Source: Oxalobacter sp.
GTDB taxonomy: Bacteria; Pseudomonadota; Gammaproteobacteria; Burkholderiales; Burkholderiaceae_D
Assembly (NCBI GenBank): GCA_017524145.1
Contig: JAFWUI010000012.1
Location: 80,468-144,467 of the forward strand
Reading direction: 5' to 3'
DNA length: 64,000 nt
The translations under genes were made by a program, and so were the position numbers. Positions within the stretch are counted from its first letter, which is position 1; every line of letters starts with the position of its first letter. The notes under the pieces were generated by a model that saw only the letters and a list, made by a program, of their open reading frames with translations, was not told where the DNA came from and did not search any database. Positions 1 through 8,669 of the stretch are shown piece after piece.

Positions 1-1
1 G

Positions 2-2011
2 TTGAACCATCACCTCAGACGCTTGAAAGAATGTGACAGTTATGGGATGTGGAATGCAGCGGGCTATTTTGTGTCGGACGATATGTCCACCGCTGAAATA
101 GCTGCCAGCAACTACCGCTCATTGATGAGCGGAAAAAACTCTGGAGAAGAACTTTCAGCCATCAATGTATGGCGGGGCAACGATGCCAATCTGGAAGGCA
201 ATTTCTGGCATATCCCACAGACGCTCTCAAGATTTGTTCATCCACAGTTTTTCTATGGTGTTGAAACCGTTGTCAATGAAGAGGTCACCAAGGAGCTTCG
301 GGTTTTGACGAATGCTGCGACAGCATTGAGTGGTAGGGAACTGGCGTTGCATCTGGGATTGCCGCGGGCATCTGTACCGGGATTGCCAGTGATTGAACAT
401 GCGGAACTGGGCAAGGAAGTCAACACCTATGAATCGTCTGCGGAATTAAAACAGCCAAAACCAGAAGACAGCATGTCTTTGGGATGGGTGTTTGACTTGG
501 GCAATGTAACCGATAGGCGTGTCACTTTGAGTAACAAGACGCTGAATATGCACACCTTTGTTACTGGTTCTACCGGTTCTGGCAAGTCGAATGCAGTCTA
601 TCAGATGCTGAATGAACTGCGCCAAGACCAGATTCCGTTTCTGGTCATTGAACCGGCAAAAGGGGAATACAAGGATGTTTTCGGGCATCTGCCGGATATC
701 AATGTCTATTCAACCAATCCCAAGATAGCACCGCTAATCAACCTGAACCCTTTCAGGTTTCCGGATTCCATCCATGTGCTTGAGCATGTTGATGGTCTGG
801 TGGAAATCTTCAGCGTCTGCTGGCCGATGTATGATGCAATGCCGGCCTTCTTCAAGGATGCCATCCTGAAATCCTATGAAGCTGTTGGCTGGGATTTGGG
901 TTCCTCAACGTTTGAAGGTGAAGGACTGGAATATCCGGATTTTGAAGTGGTGGCAGATCAGTTGGTCAAACTGATCAGCGAATCAAGCTATTCAGAAGAA
1001 ATCAAGTCGAATTACCGGGGAGCACTGATTACCCGTGTTAAGTCATTGACGGTTGGGTTGAACAAGTTCATCTTCACATCAGAACAAACGCCTTATGAAA
1101 AACTGTTTGATGAAAACTGCATCCTAGATATCAGCCGGGTGAAATCCAGTGAAACCAAGGCACTGTTGATGGGGTTGATGGTCTATATCCTGAATGAATA
1201 CCGAATGGACAGGAAAGAAGGGAGCAACAGGGGACTGAAACATATCACTGTGCTTGAAGAAGCTCATAACCTGTTGAAAAACACTTCTGGCAAGGATTCT
1301 GAACTGATAGGCAAATCGGTTGAGATGCTGACCCAGACCATAGCCGAGATAAGAACTTATGGCGAAGGCTTTATCATTGTTGACCAGTCACCGTCTTCGG
1401 TTGACATTGCAGCGATCAAGAACACCAATACCAAGATTATCCTGCGCACCCCAGAGAAAAATGACCGGGAAGCAGCAGGTCGTTCAATCGGCCTTACAGA
1501 TGCTCAAGTAAATGAAATTGCGCGATTGCCGACAGGGGTTGCCGTTGTTTATCAGAATAACTGGATTAATCCAGTCCTGACGAAGATTGATAAAGCCTCT
1601 GTTCGGGAAATTCCTTACGAGAATAAAATTATTTCCAGTATCATGAGTATAAAAACTGCAAGAACGAATCTTTTGAAGATGGTCATGCAGGCTTGGTTTG
1701 ATTCGGACAGGGAAAAAGAAGAATATCTGATGGACGCATTGAAAACGTTGGAATTATCAAAGAATGAACGTCAGAAAATAGCTTTTATAATTAAGGAAAG
1801 CAGTTCATCAAATGTACCGGTATTTTCTAAGGATGATAAGGTTCAAGTGGCAGAATATGTATCTACTATCCTTGATATCAAGGATGAGGATTTTTATGGG
1901 ATAAATTCCTTAGAAGAGCTGGAAGCATTTGTCAGGAATAGGATTGATTCAGTGGATGATGACGGAATTGACAGCATTTTATATTTACTAACTTTTATGG
2001 AGACTGGATAA
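2..2011 (+). CDS. HerA/FtsK-type DUF87 ATPase, 5' end cut by window edge
   Basis: The visible 669 residues contain a HerA-like P-loop ATPase core. The Walker A motif GSTGSGKS lies at about residues 189-196, and the Walker B stretch ITVLEEAHN at about 415-423. A later VDQSPSSVD segment sits where HerA proteins carry the sensor/arginine region (VTQRPS-like). Proteins of this family are hexameric DNA translocases used in repair, plasmid or conflict systems; the partner here is not known. The C-terminal ~130 residues are charged and helical. The first base of the reading frame touches the window edge, so the true start is probably upstream. The stop shares one base (TAATG) with the next gene, indicating translational coupling. 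The family call is firm; the biological role is not. Confidence 0.8.
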   Translation: MNHHLRRLKECDSYGMWNAAGYFVSDDMSTAEIAASNYRSLMSGKNSGEELSAINVWRGNDANLEGNFWHIPQTLSRFVHPQFFYGVETVVNEEVTKELRVLTNAATALSGRELALHLGLPRASVPGLPVIEHAELGKEVNTYESSAELKQPKPEDSMSLGWVFDLGNVTDRRVTLSNKTLNMHTFVTGSTGSGKSNAVYQMLNELRQDQIPFLVIEPAKGEYKDVFGHLPDINVYSTNPKIAPLINLNPFRFPDSIHVLEHVDGLVEIFSVCWPMYDAMPAFFKDAILKSYEAVGWDLGSSTFEGEGLEYPDFEVVADQLVKLISESSYSEEIKSNYRGALITRVKSLTVGLNKFIFTSEQTPYEKLFDENCILDISRVKSSETKALLMGLMVYILNEYRMDRKEGSNRGLKHITVLEEAHNLLKNTSGKDSELIGKSVEMLTQTIAEIRTYGEGFIIVDQSPSSVDIAAIKNTNTKIILRTPEKNDREAAGRSIGLTDAQVNEIARLPTGVAVVYQNNWINPVLTKIDKASVREIPYENKIISSIMSIKTARTNLLKMVMQAWFDSDREKEEYLMDALKTLELSKNERQKIAFIIKESSSSNVPVFSKDDKVQVAEYVSTILDIKDEDFYGINSLEELEAFVRNRIDSVDDDGIDSILYLLTFMETG

Positions 2012-2622
2012 TGAAAAATGATGTTGCAATGAAAAAGAGTCAAAACAACGAAGGACTAGTCAAGCAAGAAAATAAAGGCATCGTTGGTGATTTGAAAAAA
2101 ATAGTCGCCAATAAAAAACGTGAGTTACATTCAGAGCTTGCTTTAAAAGAGATAGGTAAGGAGATCCTACGGGATATTGCAAAGGATGCAGAACAATCTA
2201 TCATTGAGAATTCTGAGCGTGTTCGCAACGGTGACATTACTCTGGAAGAGGCAAAATCGAATATCGTCAAGGATGTCTCTAAATCAAGCAAAGCACGTTT
2301 GTATGGGAAGGGGAAAGAAGTCTCTGCTGGAATTGGCGCTTATTTGGGAAGAGAAGTAGGAAGGGCTATTGGAGCTGTTTTTGGGGAGGCTGAGATAGGG
2401 GGAGCGATTGCTGAGGTGGTAGGAAGCATTATTTTCAGTAAAGGGTTTGAGATTGCTGTTACACATGGATATCCATTGGCAAAAGAATTGGCAGAAAAAG
2501 CTAAATCGGATGCTATGGTAGTTATTGGAATTGTCAGGAATGAAGCACCTGAAAAAGTGGAAATCCTTAGAAATTCATTCAATGATTTTTGGAAAAAGCG
2601 TTCAATACCAATTTCTGTCTGA
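2011..2622 (+). CDS. Unrecognised protein with glycine-zipper-like hydrophobic segment
   Basis: This 203-residue protein overlaps the ATPase stop by one base and is probably co-translated with it. The first ~95 residues are highly charged and predicted helical. A Gly/Ala-rich hydrophobic stretch follows (about 104-150, with GAYLGREVGRAIGAVFG), where small residues recur every three to four positions as in glycine zippers that insert in or associate with membranes. The C-terminal end is again charged. I do not recognise a family. A membrane-active or membrane-docked partner of the ATPase is a guess from context only. Confidence 0.6.
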   Translation: MKNDVAMKKSQNNEGLVKQENKGIVGDLKKIVANKKRELHSELALKEIGKEILRDIAKDAEQSIIENSERVRNGDITLEEAKSNIVKDVSKSSKARLYGKGKEVSAGIGAYLGREVGRAIGAVFGEAEIGGAIAEVVGSIIFSKGFEIAVTHGYPLAKELAEKAKSDAMVVIGIVRNEAPEKVEILRNSFNDFWKKRSIPISV

Positions 2623-2700
2623 TTTTCCCCAGACTGATTAATGAAATGGTGTTGAAAAAATAAGGCTTTTGCTATATATCAATCAGAACAGGTTTACTGC

Positions 2701-3258
2701 ATGGCGGATTACATCGAGACGGTCAAAAAGAAATGGCATGACTTCGTCTCATCAGATGAGGGCGCAAATGTTGAGACAGAAATCATTTCTGAATCGCCCG
2801 CCGAAGAAGAGGATACAAGTTCAGAGGGACTTTGGAACCGATGCAAGCGGTTGGTTGACGAAGCCAGTACTGCCATTAAAGAAGCGCAGACTGCCATTTC
2901 TGCGACACGGGCAATCCTGAAAGAAATAGGGCCGCTTGCGACAGCTGTGGTACAGGCCAATCAGCTGATTGAGGAAAAACAGTATGCCAAGGTAATCCAG
3001 GAATCGGGTGTTAGTGGTGCGGAACGGATGCGGAACCTTGGCGGTTTCCGAAAATTCCTGCTCCGGAAAATTACAGGCCTGTCCAACGAGGAAGTTAAGA
3101 AAATCGGACAGATTCTTGGTCAGGCTAACGCCATTTATGATGTCCTGTTAATGGATGATAAGCTGAAAACCCTTGCTTCCGACATCCATCAGCGGTCAGT
3201 CAATATCGCTGGGGTTCTGAGCGAAAAATATGATGATGAAAAATCGGATAGTCTCTAG
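2701..3258 (+). CDS. Unrecognised helical protein
   Basis: This 185-residue protein starts 78 bases after the preceding gene and has the same orientation. Residues ~45-105 are rich in Ala, Glu, Lys and Gln in a heptad-like pattern, suggesting a coiled coil. No signal peptide, membrane segment or known motif is visible. The N-terminal ~40 residues are acidic. It shares the rightward strand with the HerA-like ATPase and may belong to the same unit. It meets the leftward antidote remnant almost end to end (3255/3258). No function is assigned. Confidence 0.6.
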   Translation: MADYIETVKKKWHDFVSSDEGANVETEIISESPAEEEDTSSEGLWNRCKRLVDEASTAIKEAQTAISATRAILKEIGPLATAVVQANQLIEEKQYAKVIQESGVSGAERMRNLGGFRKFLLRKITGLSNEEVKKIGQILGQANAIYDVLLMDDKLKTLASDIHQRSVNIAGVLSEKYDDEKSDSL

Positions 3259-3527
3259 ACAGCTTCTCTTGGCAGGGGTGACTTAAGGATGGGATTGCCA
3301 TTGTCGGAGAGTGCAGTATAGAGGTGTTCCCGAGACATCCCTGTTGCTCTTGTCAGTTGGCTCATGCCTTTTTCTCAGGCAATTTTGCCGATGGCATGAA
3401 GCAGAAGGGCTCCTCCATCATCTTCCTTTGCACATTCTTCAAGATATTCCAGAAGTTCTTCTTCAGATTCCATGGAATCTGTCAACTTCCATTCCTTGAT
3501 GCCATATTTTTTATCAATGTCAGTCAT
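3255..3527 (-). pseudogene. Addiction-module antidote (HigA-like HTH) with in-frame TGA
   Basis: Reading leftward from ATG at 3527 (GGAAG ribosome site upstream), the first 51 codons give a domain typical of 'putative addiction module antidote' proteins: residues such as LTDSMESEEELLEYLEE followed by LLHAIGKIA. A TGA at 3377-3375 stops translation. The same frame then continues with EKGMSQLTRATGMSREHLYT and ALSDNGNPIL, the conserved HTH half of the family, to a TAG ending at 3255. The family usually has Arg at the stop position, so one C-to-T change (CGA to TGA) explains the break. No toxin gene is adjacent. This looks like a decayed antitoxin orphan; a base-call error is the alternative. Confidence 0.75.
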
Positions 3528-3625
3528 TGTCTGCTTCCTTGATAGTTTTGCTGTAGTTGGAAATGCAGGAATCATGTTGAAATCAAACCTCAGGATATTC
3601 CATGAAAACAGCCACAATTAAACGC

Positions 3626-4837
3626 TTAGAAAGGATTGCCTGCAAACATCGGTGGAAGAGGCGATGCTGACAGTTTCGCCTTATTGGCATCTTTTCTTCT
3701 GGTCTGTTGGTGGCTTGAAGATTTGATATTGGTGTTTTTCCCTTTGGGTGATTTGCCTGTTTTCAGATTGGTGGATTCATTTGAATCCATTGATTTTATT
3801 TTTTCAAGCAGTGTCAACATGGACTTTGCTTCAGGATTTCCCGATTCCGCTGATTTTCTATACCATTCCTTTGCTTTAGAAAAGTCTGGCAGGGTACCGA
3901 TACCATAGTCATAACACCAGCCTAGCATATACATACCTCTGGCGTTGCCAAGATTGGCTGATTGGTTGAAGAGGTAAAAAGCCATTGAGGCATCTTGCTG
4001 GACGCCTTGTCCATTTGCATACAGCAGCCCCAGATTTACCGGAGCTTGGGAATTGCCTTTGTTTGCGGCGAGCTGATACCAATATGCTGCCTGTGAGAAA
4101 TCCGGTGTGACACCTAATCCAAGTTGGTACATGACCCCAAGATTAAGCTGTGAGTCAATGATGTTGTTCTCAGCAGCCTTTTTATACCATTTCATAGCCT
4201 TCTGATAATCGTGATTCGTGCCCAATCCATTCTGATACATCCATCCTAGATTGTGCATTGCCCAGAAGTGATTGCTGTCAGCAGCTTTTTCGAAGAGTTT
4301 AAAGGCTTTGTTTAAGTCTTTGGCTGTTCCCCAGCCATTCAGGTACATTAAGCCCAGTCTGTTCTGAGCATCAGAATGCCCTTGATTGGCAGCTTTGGAA
4401 TACCATGAGAAAGCTTTATCATAATCTTGAGGGACACCCCAGCCATAGGTATACATGATGCCCATATTGTTCTGGGCAATATCCATTCCTTGTTCAGCCG
4501 CTTTTTCATACCATTCGATAGCTTTTGTTAAGTCCTTTTCAATACACCATCCGTTGTGATACATCAGACCAAGGTTGTTCTGGGATTTGTCATATCCTTT
4601 TTCGGCGGCTTTTTTATACCACTCAACAGCCTGGCAGTAGTCTTGCTCTACGCCCTCCCCATTCTGGTATCTCCAGCCCATATTATGCTGATAGAGCGCA
4701 ATTCCCATATTGGCCATCATTTCGTCCGTTGCCGCCATCAGGCTCATGGCAGAAGACGGGTATGAAACCATAAGCCATGCCGTCAAGCCAATCAGTATTT
4801 TATAAAGAGGGGATTTCAGATTTTTTGAGAGATTCAT
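3626..4837 (-). CDS. Secreted Sel1-repeat protein
   Basis: This 403-residue protein starts at ATG 4837, chosen over an upstream TTG because GGAA lies ~8 bases before it and a signal peptide follows directly. That peptide has a basic start, a hydrophobic core ILIGLTAWLMVSY and a small-residue exit around PSSAMS. Roughly nine Sel1-like repeats of 36 residues follow (A..WY.KAAE.G...AQ.NLG.MY..G.G), forming a helical solenoid for protein-protein contacts. The tail is basic and Pro/Ser/Lys rich. It overlaps nothing and is the last gene of the leftward train, 14 bases after the preceding Sel1 gene. It is probably periplasmic. Its partner is unknown. Confidence 0.8.
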   Translation of the reverse strand: MNLSKNLKSPLYKILIGLTAWLMVSYPSSAMSLMAATDEMMANMGIALYQHNMGWRYQNGEGVEQDYCQAVEWYKKAAEKGYDKSQNNLGLMYHNGWCIEKDLTKAIEWYEKAAEQGMDIAQNNMGIMYTYGWGVPQDYDKAFSWYSKAANQGHSDAQNRLGLMYLNGWGTAKDLNKAFKLFEKAADSNHFWAMHNLGWMYQNGLGTNHDYQKAMKWYKKAAENNIIDSQLNLGVMYQLGLGVTPDFSQAAYWYQLAANKGNSQAPVNLGLLYANGQGVQQDASMAFYLFNQSANLGNARGMYMLGWCYDYGIGTLPDFSKAKEWYRKSAESGNPEAKSMLTLLEKIKSMDSNESTNLKTGKSPKGKNTNIKSSSHQQTRRKDANKAKLSASPLPPMFAGNPF

Positions 4838-4851
4838 TTTTAATTCCGGTC

Positions 4852-5775
4852 TTAAAGATTCCAAGTGAACATCGGTGCCTTGATTTTCCGGGCAGGCTTT
4901 GATTGAGGACGTGGTGGTTTACGTTTGATTGCCAAGGGTTTCTTTTTAGGGGCTGTAAGTGACCTTAAGGCATTCTGAGCGTCTTTGTTCCCCTGATTGG
5001 ATGCCTGTTCAAACCAATAAATTGCCGTTTCACGGTCCTGTTCGACACCTCTACCTAGGCGGTAGGCATTCCCCAGATGGAATTGTGCATAAGGGTTTCC
5101 CTGCTCTGCCGCTTTCTCATACCAATAAGCGGCAGTCTCATAGTCTTGGGTAACTCCTTTGCCTCGGGCAAATCTTGATCCTAGGTTGAGCTGTGCATAG
5201 GAATACCCCTGTTCAGCCGCCTTCTCATACCAATAGGCAGCAGCCTCCTCATTCTGCGGAACGCCACTGCCACTGGCAAAAGCCCATCCCAGACCATTCT
5301 GCGCCATTGCATTGCCCTGTTCTGCAGCCTGCCTGTACCAATAAACCATCATAGCATAATCCTGTTCTACTCCTTTGCCTGAAAGGTACAGTTTCCCTAG
5401 GTTGAACTGAGCCAAGGCATTGCCTTGGTCTGCTGCTTTCTGATACCAATACACCGCTTGACTGTAATCCTGTTCAACGCCTCTGCCATAGGCGTATAAA
5501 AAACCAAGATTGAACTGGGCGTAAGCGTTTCCCTGAATTGCTGCTTTCTGGTACCAGGATGCCGCTGAATAGTAATCCTGCTCAAAACCACAGTTTCCTT
5601 TTTCAAAATACAGTCCCAGTTTATTTTGGGAAACAGCGTCCCCTTTGTTGGCTTTCTCAATCAGGATTTCATCAGAAATCCCGTTTTCTTCACAGGCAAA
5701 GCACGTTGATGGCAGAACCATAGTGAATGCCAGACAACCATATGTCAGGAAATATTTAAACTTTAATCGATCCAT
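4852..5775 (-). CDS. Secreted Sel1-repeat protein
   Basis: This 307-residue protein is read from ATG 5775; a TTG at 5802 that abuts the upstream stop is the alternative. The N terminus has a hydrophobic export signal (YFLTYGCLAFTMVLPST), with Cys residues shortly after (CFAC). Cleavage type, signal peptidase I or lipoprotein, is therefore open. About six regular 36-residue Sel1 repeats follow, very alike in sequence (YWYQKAAEQGNAYAQFNLG type), and then a basic Pro/Lys-rich tail. The next upstream gene ends at 5803, so the two are likely co-translated. It is probably a periplasmic scaffold partner of the adjacent membrane-anchored J-like protein. Confidence 0.8.
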   Translation of the reverse strand: MDRLKFKYFLTYGCLAFTMVLPSTCFACEENGISDEILIEKANKGDAVSQNKLGLYFEKGNCGFEQDYYSAASWYQKAAIQGNAYAQFNLGFLYAYGRGVEQDYSQAVYWYQKAADQGNALAQFNLGKLYLSGKGVEQDYAMMVYWYRQAAEQGNAMAQNGLGWAFASGSGVPQNEEAAAYWYEKAAEQGYSYAQLNLGSRFARGKGVTQDYETAAYWYEKAAEQGNPYAQFHLGNAYRLGRGVEQDRETAIYWFEQASNQGNKDAQNALRSLTAPKKKPLAIKRKPPRPQSKPARKIKAPMFTWNL

Positions 5776-5802
5776 ATCATTTTCTTTCAGGGGGATATCC
5801 AA

Positions 5803-7545
5803 TCATCGGAGATATTGTCTTAATCTTTCCGTCAGTGCTTTTTCCTTGGGAACGACACAGTTCAGATAAGCTGTTTTCTGGATGATTTCGTCATTGGAGG
5901 CGTTTTTCGCTTCCATCTTGCATTCGTTGTCTGCCTGTTTTACTTCGTCAGTAATTGAAGGTTTCAAGGAAAGCTGTTGATTCCGAGAAAGTTTATTCCA
6001 GACAGAGAGATAGTCTTTATTTGCCTGTTGTCCTCTGGCTTTGGCTGCCCGGTATTCTTCCTGTGGCGAATAGCTGGCAGCAGACCCAGCAGCCATTGGC
6101 GTAGAAGCAGCAGGATCAGGACCGGCAGCGGAACCAGCAGCCATAGGGGTGGAGGCAGCTGGGGCAGAGGCAACGGCAGAACCCGCAGCTGATGCAGCAG
6201 GTGCGGGGCGGCGGTTACAGGAGGAGATGCTCACCGTTACAAAAATCAGGAGGAAGAAGATAAGGATAATTGCGAGGCATCCTATCATTGCTCCTGTGCC
6301 AGAATCATTGGCTTTGCTGTTCCCGTTAGGTTGAGATTCCTGCTCTTGCGGGGATGGCGGTACCGGTGCTGGTCTGGGAACCGGATTTTCAGGGCGTTGC
6401 TGGGCAGGCCGCTGCTGGGGTGGCTGTCTCCTGTTCTGCTGATGCTGGTTGAACTGGCGTTCGTCACGATGGGTATAGGTGTCGCCATAATCATGGTCAT
6501 AGTCATAATCGTTTTCATCAATACCCGTGTTCTGCGGGGAAGCCGTCCTTTGAGGATTCCTGCCTTGGCTGCCCGGGATGAAAAAGAGGGGGCTGTCACA
6601 TTTGCCACACAGGAAAGCCTGTTTGTTCTTCGCCCCGCAGTGTGGGCATCGGATGCCGGTGTCGGCAATTTGGTATTTCCGGAAACGGCAGTACAGGGAG
6701 ATGGCTTTGGCAACTTTTCCGTAATCGGTTCCTGATGGAAGCTGCCGGAAAAGCCGGTTCAGGAATCCTACCTGTACGACATTCTTGTCATTGGTGTCAG
6801 CATTGATGTCAATCCATTTGTACAGGTGGTTCCAAGCCTTGATGTCCAGATAATTGTCGTATTTCCTGCGTTCTTCATCTGACGCAAAGACATCGCGGGC
6901 AAAACCGCAGAGTTTCTTACCGGCTTCGTTCTGGTCAGAGATGGCAGATTCCCGAAGGGTCTTTTCCAGGTTATCCAAGGCAGCCAGCAGTCTTTGGGAA
7001 TATGTCTGGCTTGACAGGTTCAGGAAATCATAAAGGTCTTTCTTGCCGAGAATCTTCAGTTGACTGTCGATATTGTCCATCATGAACCGGTCAGGCAGGC
7101 TGATATGGTTCCAGACCTCTTCCTGACGGCTTTTTTGATTGCCTTCATCTTTCCGGCTGTCCAGCACTTTCTGATACAGGTTTCTGATGTTCCGTTCAGA
7201 AATCTGATAGAAGCCATACCGGTTCAGCAGATAACTGATGTCCTTTTTCGAGAGCGTTTCTTCGGTGTAATTCAGTGACAGGAGTTTTTCGAGTTCGGAA
7301 AGCTTATCCTGCTGGATGTTCTGTGCCTGTTCCGCCAGCATTTTCCTTGCTCCGGAATCGGCAAGCATCATCTGCATCAGACCGATGTCTGCCAGCCATT
7401 TCTTGGCACGGTCTTTCTTGCGGGGATTGTTCAGCTGGCGTGACCACTCACTCTGTTTCTTGGCAATGGCTTCCTCAACCGTTGTTGTATCCGGCACTGG
7501 TGAGAAAGGGAGTCCCAGGATGAAGAAAAAATTGTCAGTATCCAT
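5803..7545 (-). CDS. Membrane-anchored double J-like, zinc-ribbon protein (paralogue 1)
   Basis: This 580-residue protein has five visible parts. (1) An N-terminal J-like segment (~5-75), with FFILGLPFSP at its start and WSRQLNNP where J domains carry HPD. (2) A second J-like segment (~168-236) beginning KKDLYDFLNL and ending in DEERRKYDNYL, the usual helix-IV signature, again without HPD. (3) A four-Cys zinc ribbon (C300, C303, C313, C316). (4) A Pro/Gln-rich linker and one membrane span (~419-441). (5) An Ala/Pro/Gly tandem-repeat stretch and a C-terminal helical domain likely outside the cytoplasm. It shares the base pattern TGATG with the Sel1-ACP gene upstream. Lacking HPD, it may not stimulate Hsp70 ATPase in the classical way. 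Confidence 0.75.
   Translation of the reverse strand: MDTDNFFFILGLPFSPVPDTTTVEEAIAKKQSEWSRQLNNPRKKDRAKKWLADIGLMQMMLADSGARKMLAEQAQNIQQDKLSELEKLLSLNYTEETLSKKDISYLLNRYGFYQISERNIRNLYQKVLDSRKDEGNQKSRQEEVWNHISLPDRFMMDNIDSQLKILGKKDLYDFLNLSSQTYSQRLLAALDNLEKTLRESAISDQNEAGKKLCGFARDVFASDEERRKYDNYLDIKAWNHLYKWIDINADTNDKNVVQVGFLNRLFRQLPSGTDYGKVAKAISLYCRFRKYQIADTGIRCPHCGAKNKQAFLCGKCDSPLFFIPGSQGRNPQRTASPQNTGIDENDYDYDHDYGDTYTHRDERQFNQHQQNRRQPPQQRPAQQRPENPVPRPAPVPPSPQEQESQPNGNSKANDSGTGAMIGCLAIILIFFLLIFVTVSISSCNRRPAPAASAAGSAVASAPAASTPMAAGSAAGPDPAASTPMAAGSAASYSPQEEYRAAKARGQQANKDYLSVWNKLSRNQQLSLKPSITDEVKQADNECKMEAKNASNDEIIQKTAYLNCVVPKEKALTERLRQYLR
6072..6205 (-). repeat. Ala/Pro/Gly-rich in-gene tandem repeat
   Basis: Just after the membrane span of paralogue 1, the coding sequence repeats an AASTPMAAGSAA unit twice, within a longer stretch of Ala, Pro, Ser and Gly. 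This is a flexible tether of the kind that changes length by slippage. The repeat is visible in both the protein and the DNA (two copies of a GCAGCC/ATTGGCGTAGA-like block). Confidence 0.6.
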
Positions 7546-8612
7546 CAGAAAGACCTTCTTTTCAGACAGTCTGCGACAAAATCTACGGCATCCTGGACAG
7601 TGGTGATTCTTTCTGCCTGCCTGTCAGAAATCTCAATCTCAAATTCGTCTTCGATTGCCATGACGAGTTCAACCGCATCCAATGAGTCGGCACCGAAATC
7701 TGAGAGAGAAGAATTCATCCAGATTTCTGACTCTGATTTACCCAGTTGAGCAGCAATGACCCTTTTAATACGGTCGGCAATATGGCTTTTCGCTGAAGAG
7801 CCATAGTCTCTGGATCTTGAGGGAGAATGCTGCCTGCCAAATTCCTGCTGGAGGGCGGCAATCACCTGTTTTGCCTCTTCGCTTCCTTGGGCGGCAGCAC
7901 GTTGCAGCCATGACATGGCCTGCTGGATATCCGGTGTGACCCCAACGCCTTTGATATACATCAGCCCGACAACGACCTGCGATCTTTCATGTCCTGCCTC
8001 AGCTGCCTTGATATACCATTGGAAAGCAAGCCGCTGGTCCTTGAAGACATTGAGGTAATAGGCGGCGACATTGTGCATCGCAAGTGCATATCCCTGGTCA
8101 GCCGATTTCCTGAACCATTCAAAAGCCTTGTAATTGTCTTTGGCAGTGCCAATGCCTTCAGAATAAAGGAGGGCAAGGTCACATTGCGCCTCAGGAAGAC
8201 CATACTCTGCGGCATACTGCATATACTCAAAAGCGGCACGGGCATTCTTCTCAACGGGCATACCATCTGGACCAGTGCCTGACAGGGACATCCTTGCCAT
8301 CATGTAGGCACTCTGCGCGATGCGTTGCCGGTCTTCTGCCGAACCACTTTTCCCGGCTTCATCCAGGGCTTCTTTCATTGTTTTCTGCCCAGCAGGTTGG
8401 CTGGCGGTTTTCTGAGTGGAACCGGTCAGCTTTTCAAATTGTTCTTTCGCTTCGCGGTGCCCTTGGTCCATGGCTTTCTGATACCAGACCAGTGCCTGTA
8501 CGATATCCTTTTCAATGCCCAGTCCTTTTTCAAACACCATTCCAGCAAGGAACTGAGATTGGGCATCACCCTGTTCAGCTTTTTTCAGCAGGTTCTTTAT
8601 GGATTCAGACAT
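7545..8612 (-). CDS. Sel1-repeat protein fused to acyl carrier protein domain
   Basis: This 355-residue protein starts at ATG 8612 (GGAAA upstream; same MSESIKNLL start as the paralogue at 14414). One Sel1 repeat pair at the N terminus, a linker and about five more repeats are followed, from residue ~277, by a complete acyl carrier protein domain. That domain carries the 4'-phosphopantetheine site [10 protein letters not shown] (Ser ~310) and the acidic helix [12 protein letters not shown]. Standard ACPs accept acyl groups at this Ser after Ppant transfer. Fusion to a Sel1 scaffold suggests an acyl group or an ACP-binding enzyme is recruited to the complex; this is inference. No ketosynthase or acyltransferase gene is nearby. 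The stop overlaps the next start. Confidence 0.85.
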   Translation of the reverse strand: MSESIKNLLKKAEQGDAQSQFLAGMVFEKGLGIEKDIVQALVWYQKAMDQGHREAKEQFEKLTGSTQKTASQPAGQKTMKEALDEAGKSGSAEDRQRIAQSAYMMARMSLSGTGPDGMPVEKNARAAFEYMQYAAEYGLPEAQCDLALLYSEGIGTAKDNYKAFEWFRKSADQGYALAMHNVAAYYLNVFKDQRLAFQWYIKAAEAGHERSQVVVGLMYIKGVGVTPDIQQAMSWLQRAAAQGSEEAKQVIAALQQEFGRQHSPSRSRDYGSSAKSHIADRIKRVIAAQLGKSESEIWMNSSLSDFGADSLDAVELVMAIEDEFEIEISDRQAERITTVQDAVDFVADCLKRRSF

Positions 8613-8669
8613 ATTCGTTTCCAGATTTTTACAAGGAGTTGTCAAAAGATTCCAGCATCCGTTGTTTTC

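Noticed and set aside
3311-3542. Rightward open frames over the antidote remnant
   Set aside because: Antisense to a frame that matches a known family on the minus strand.
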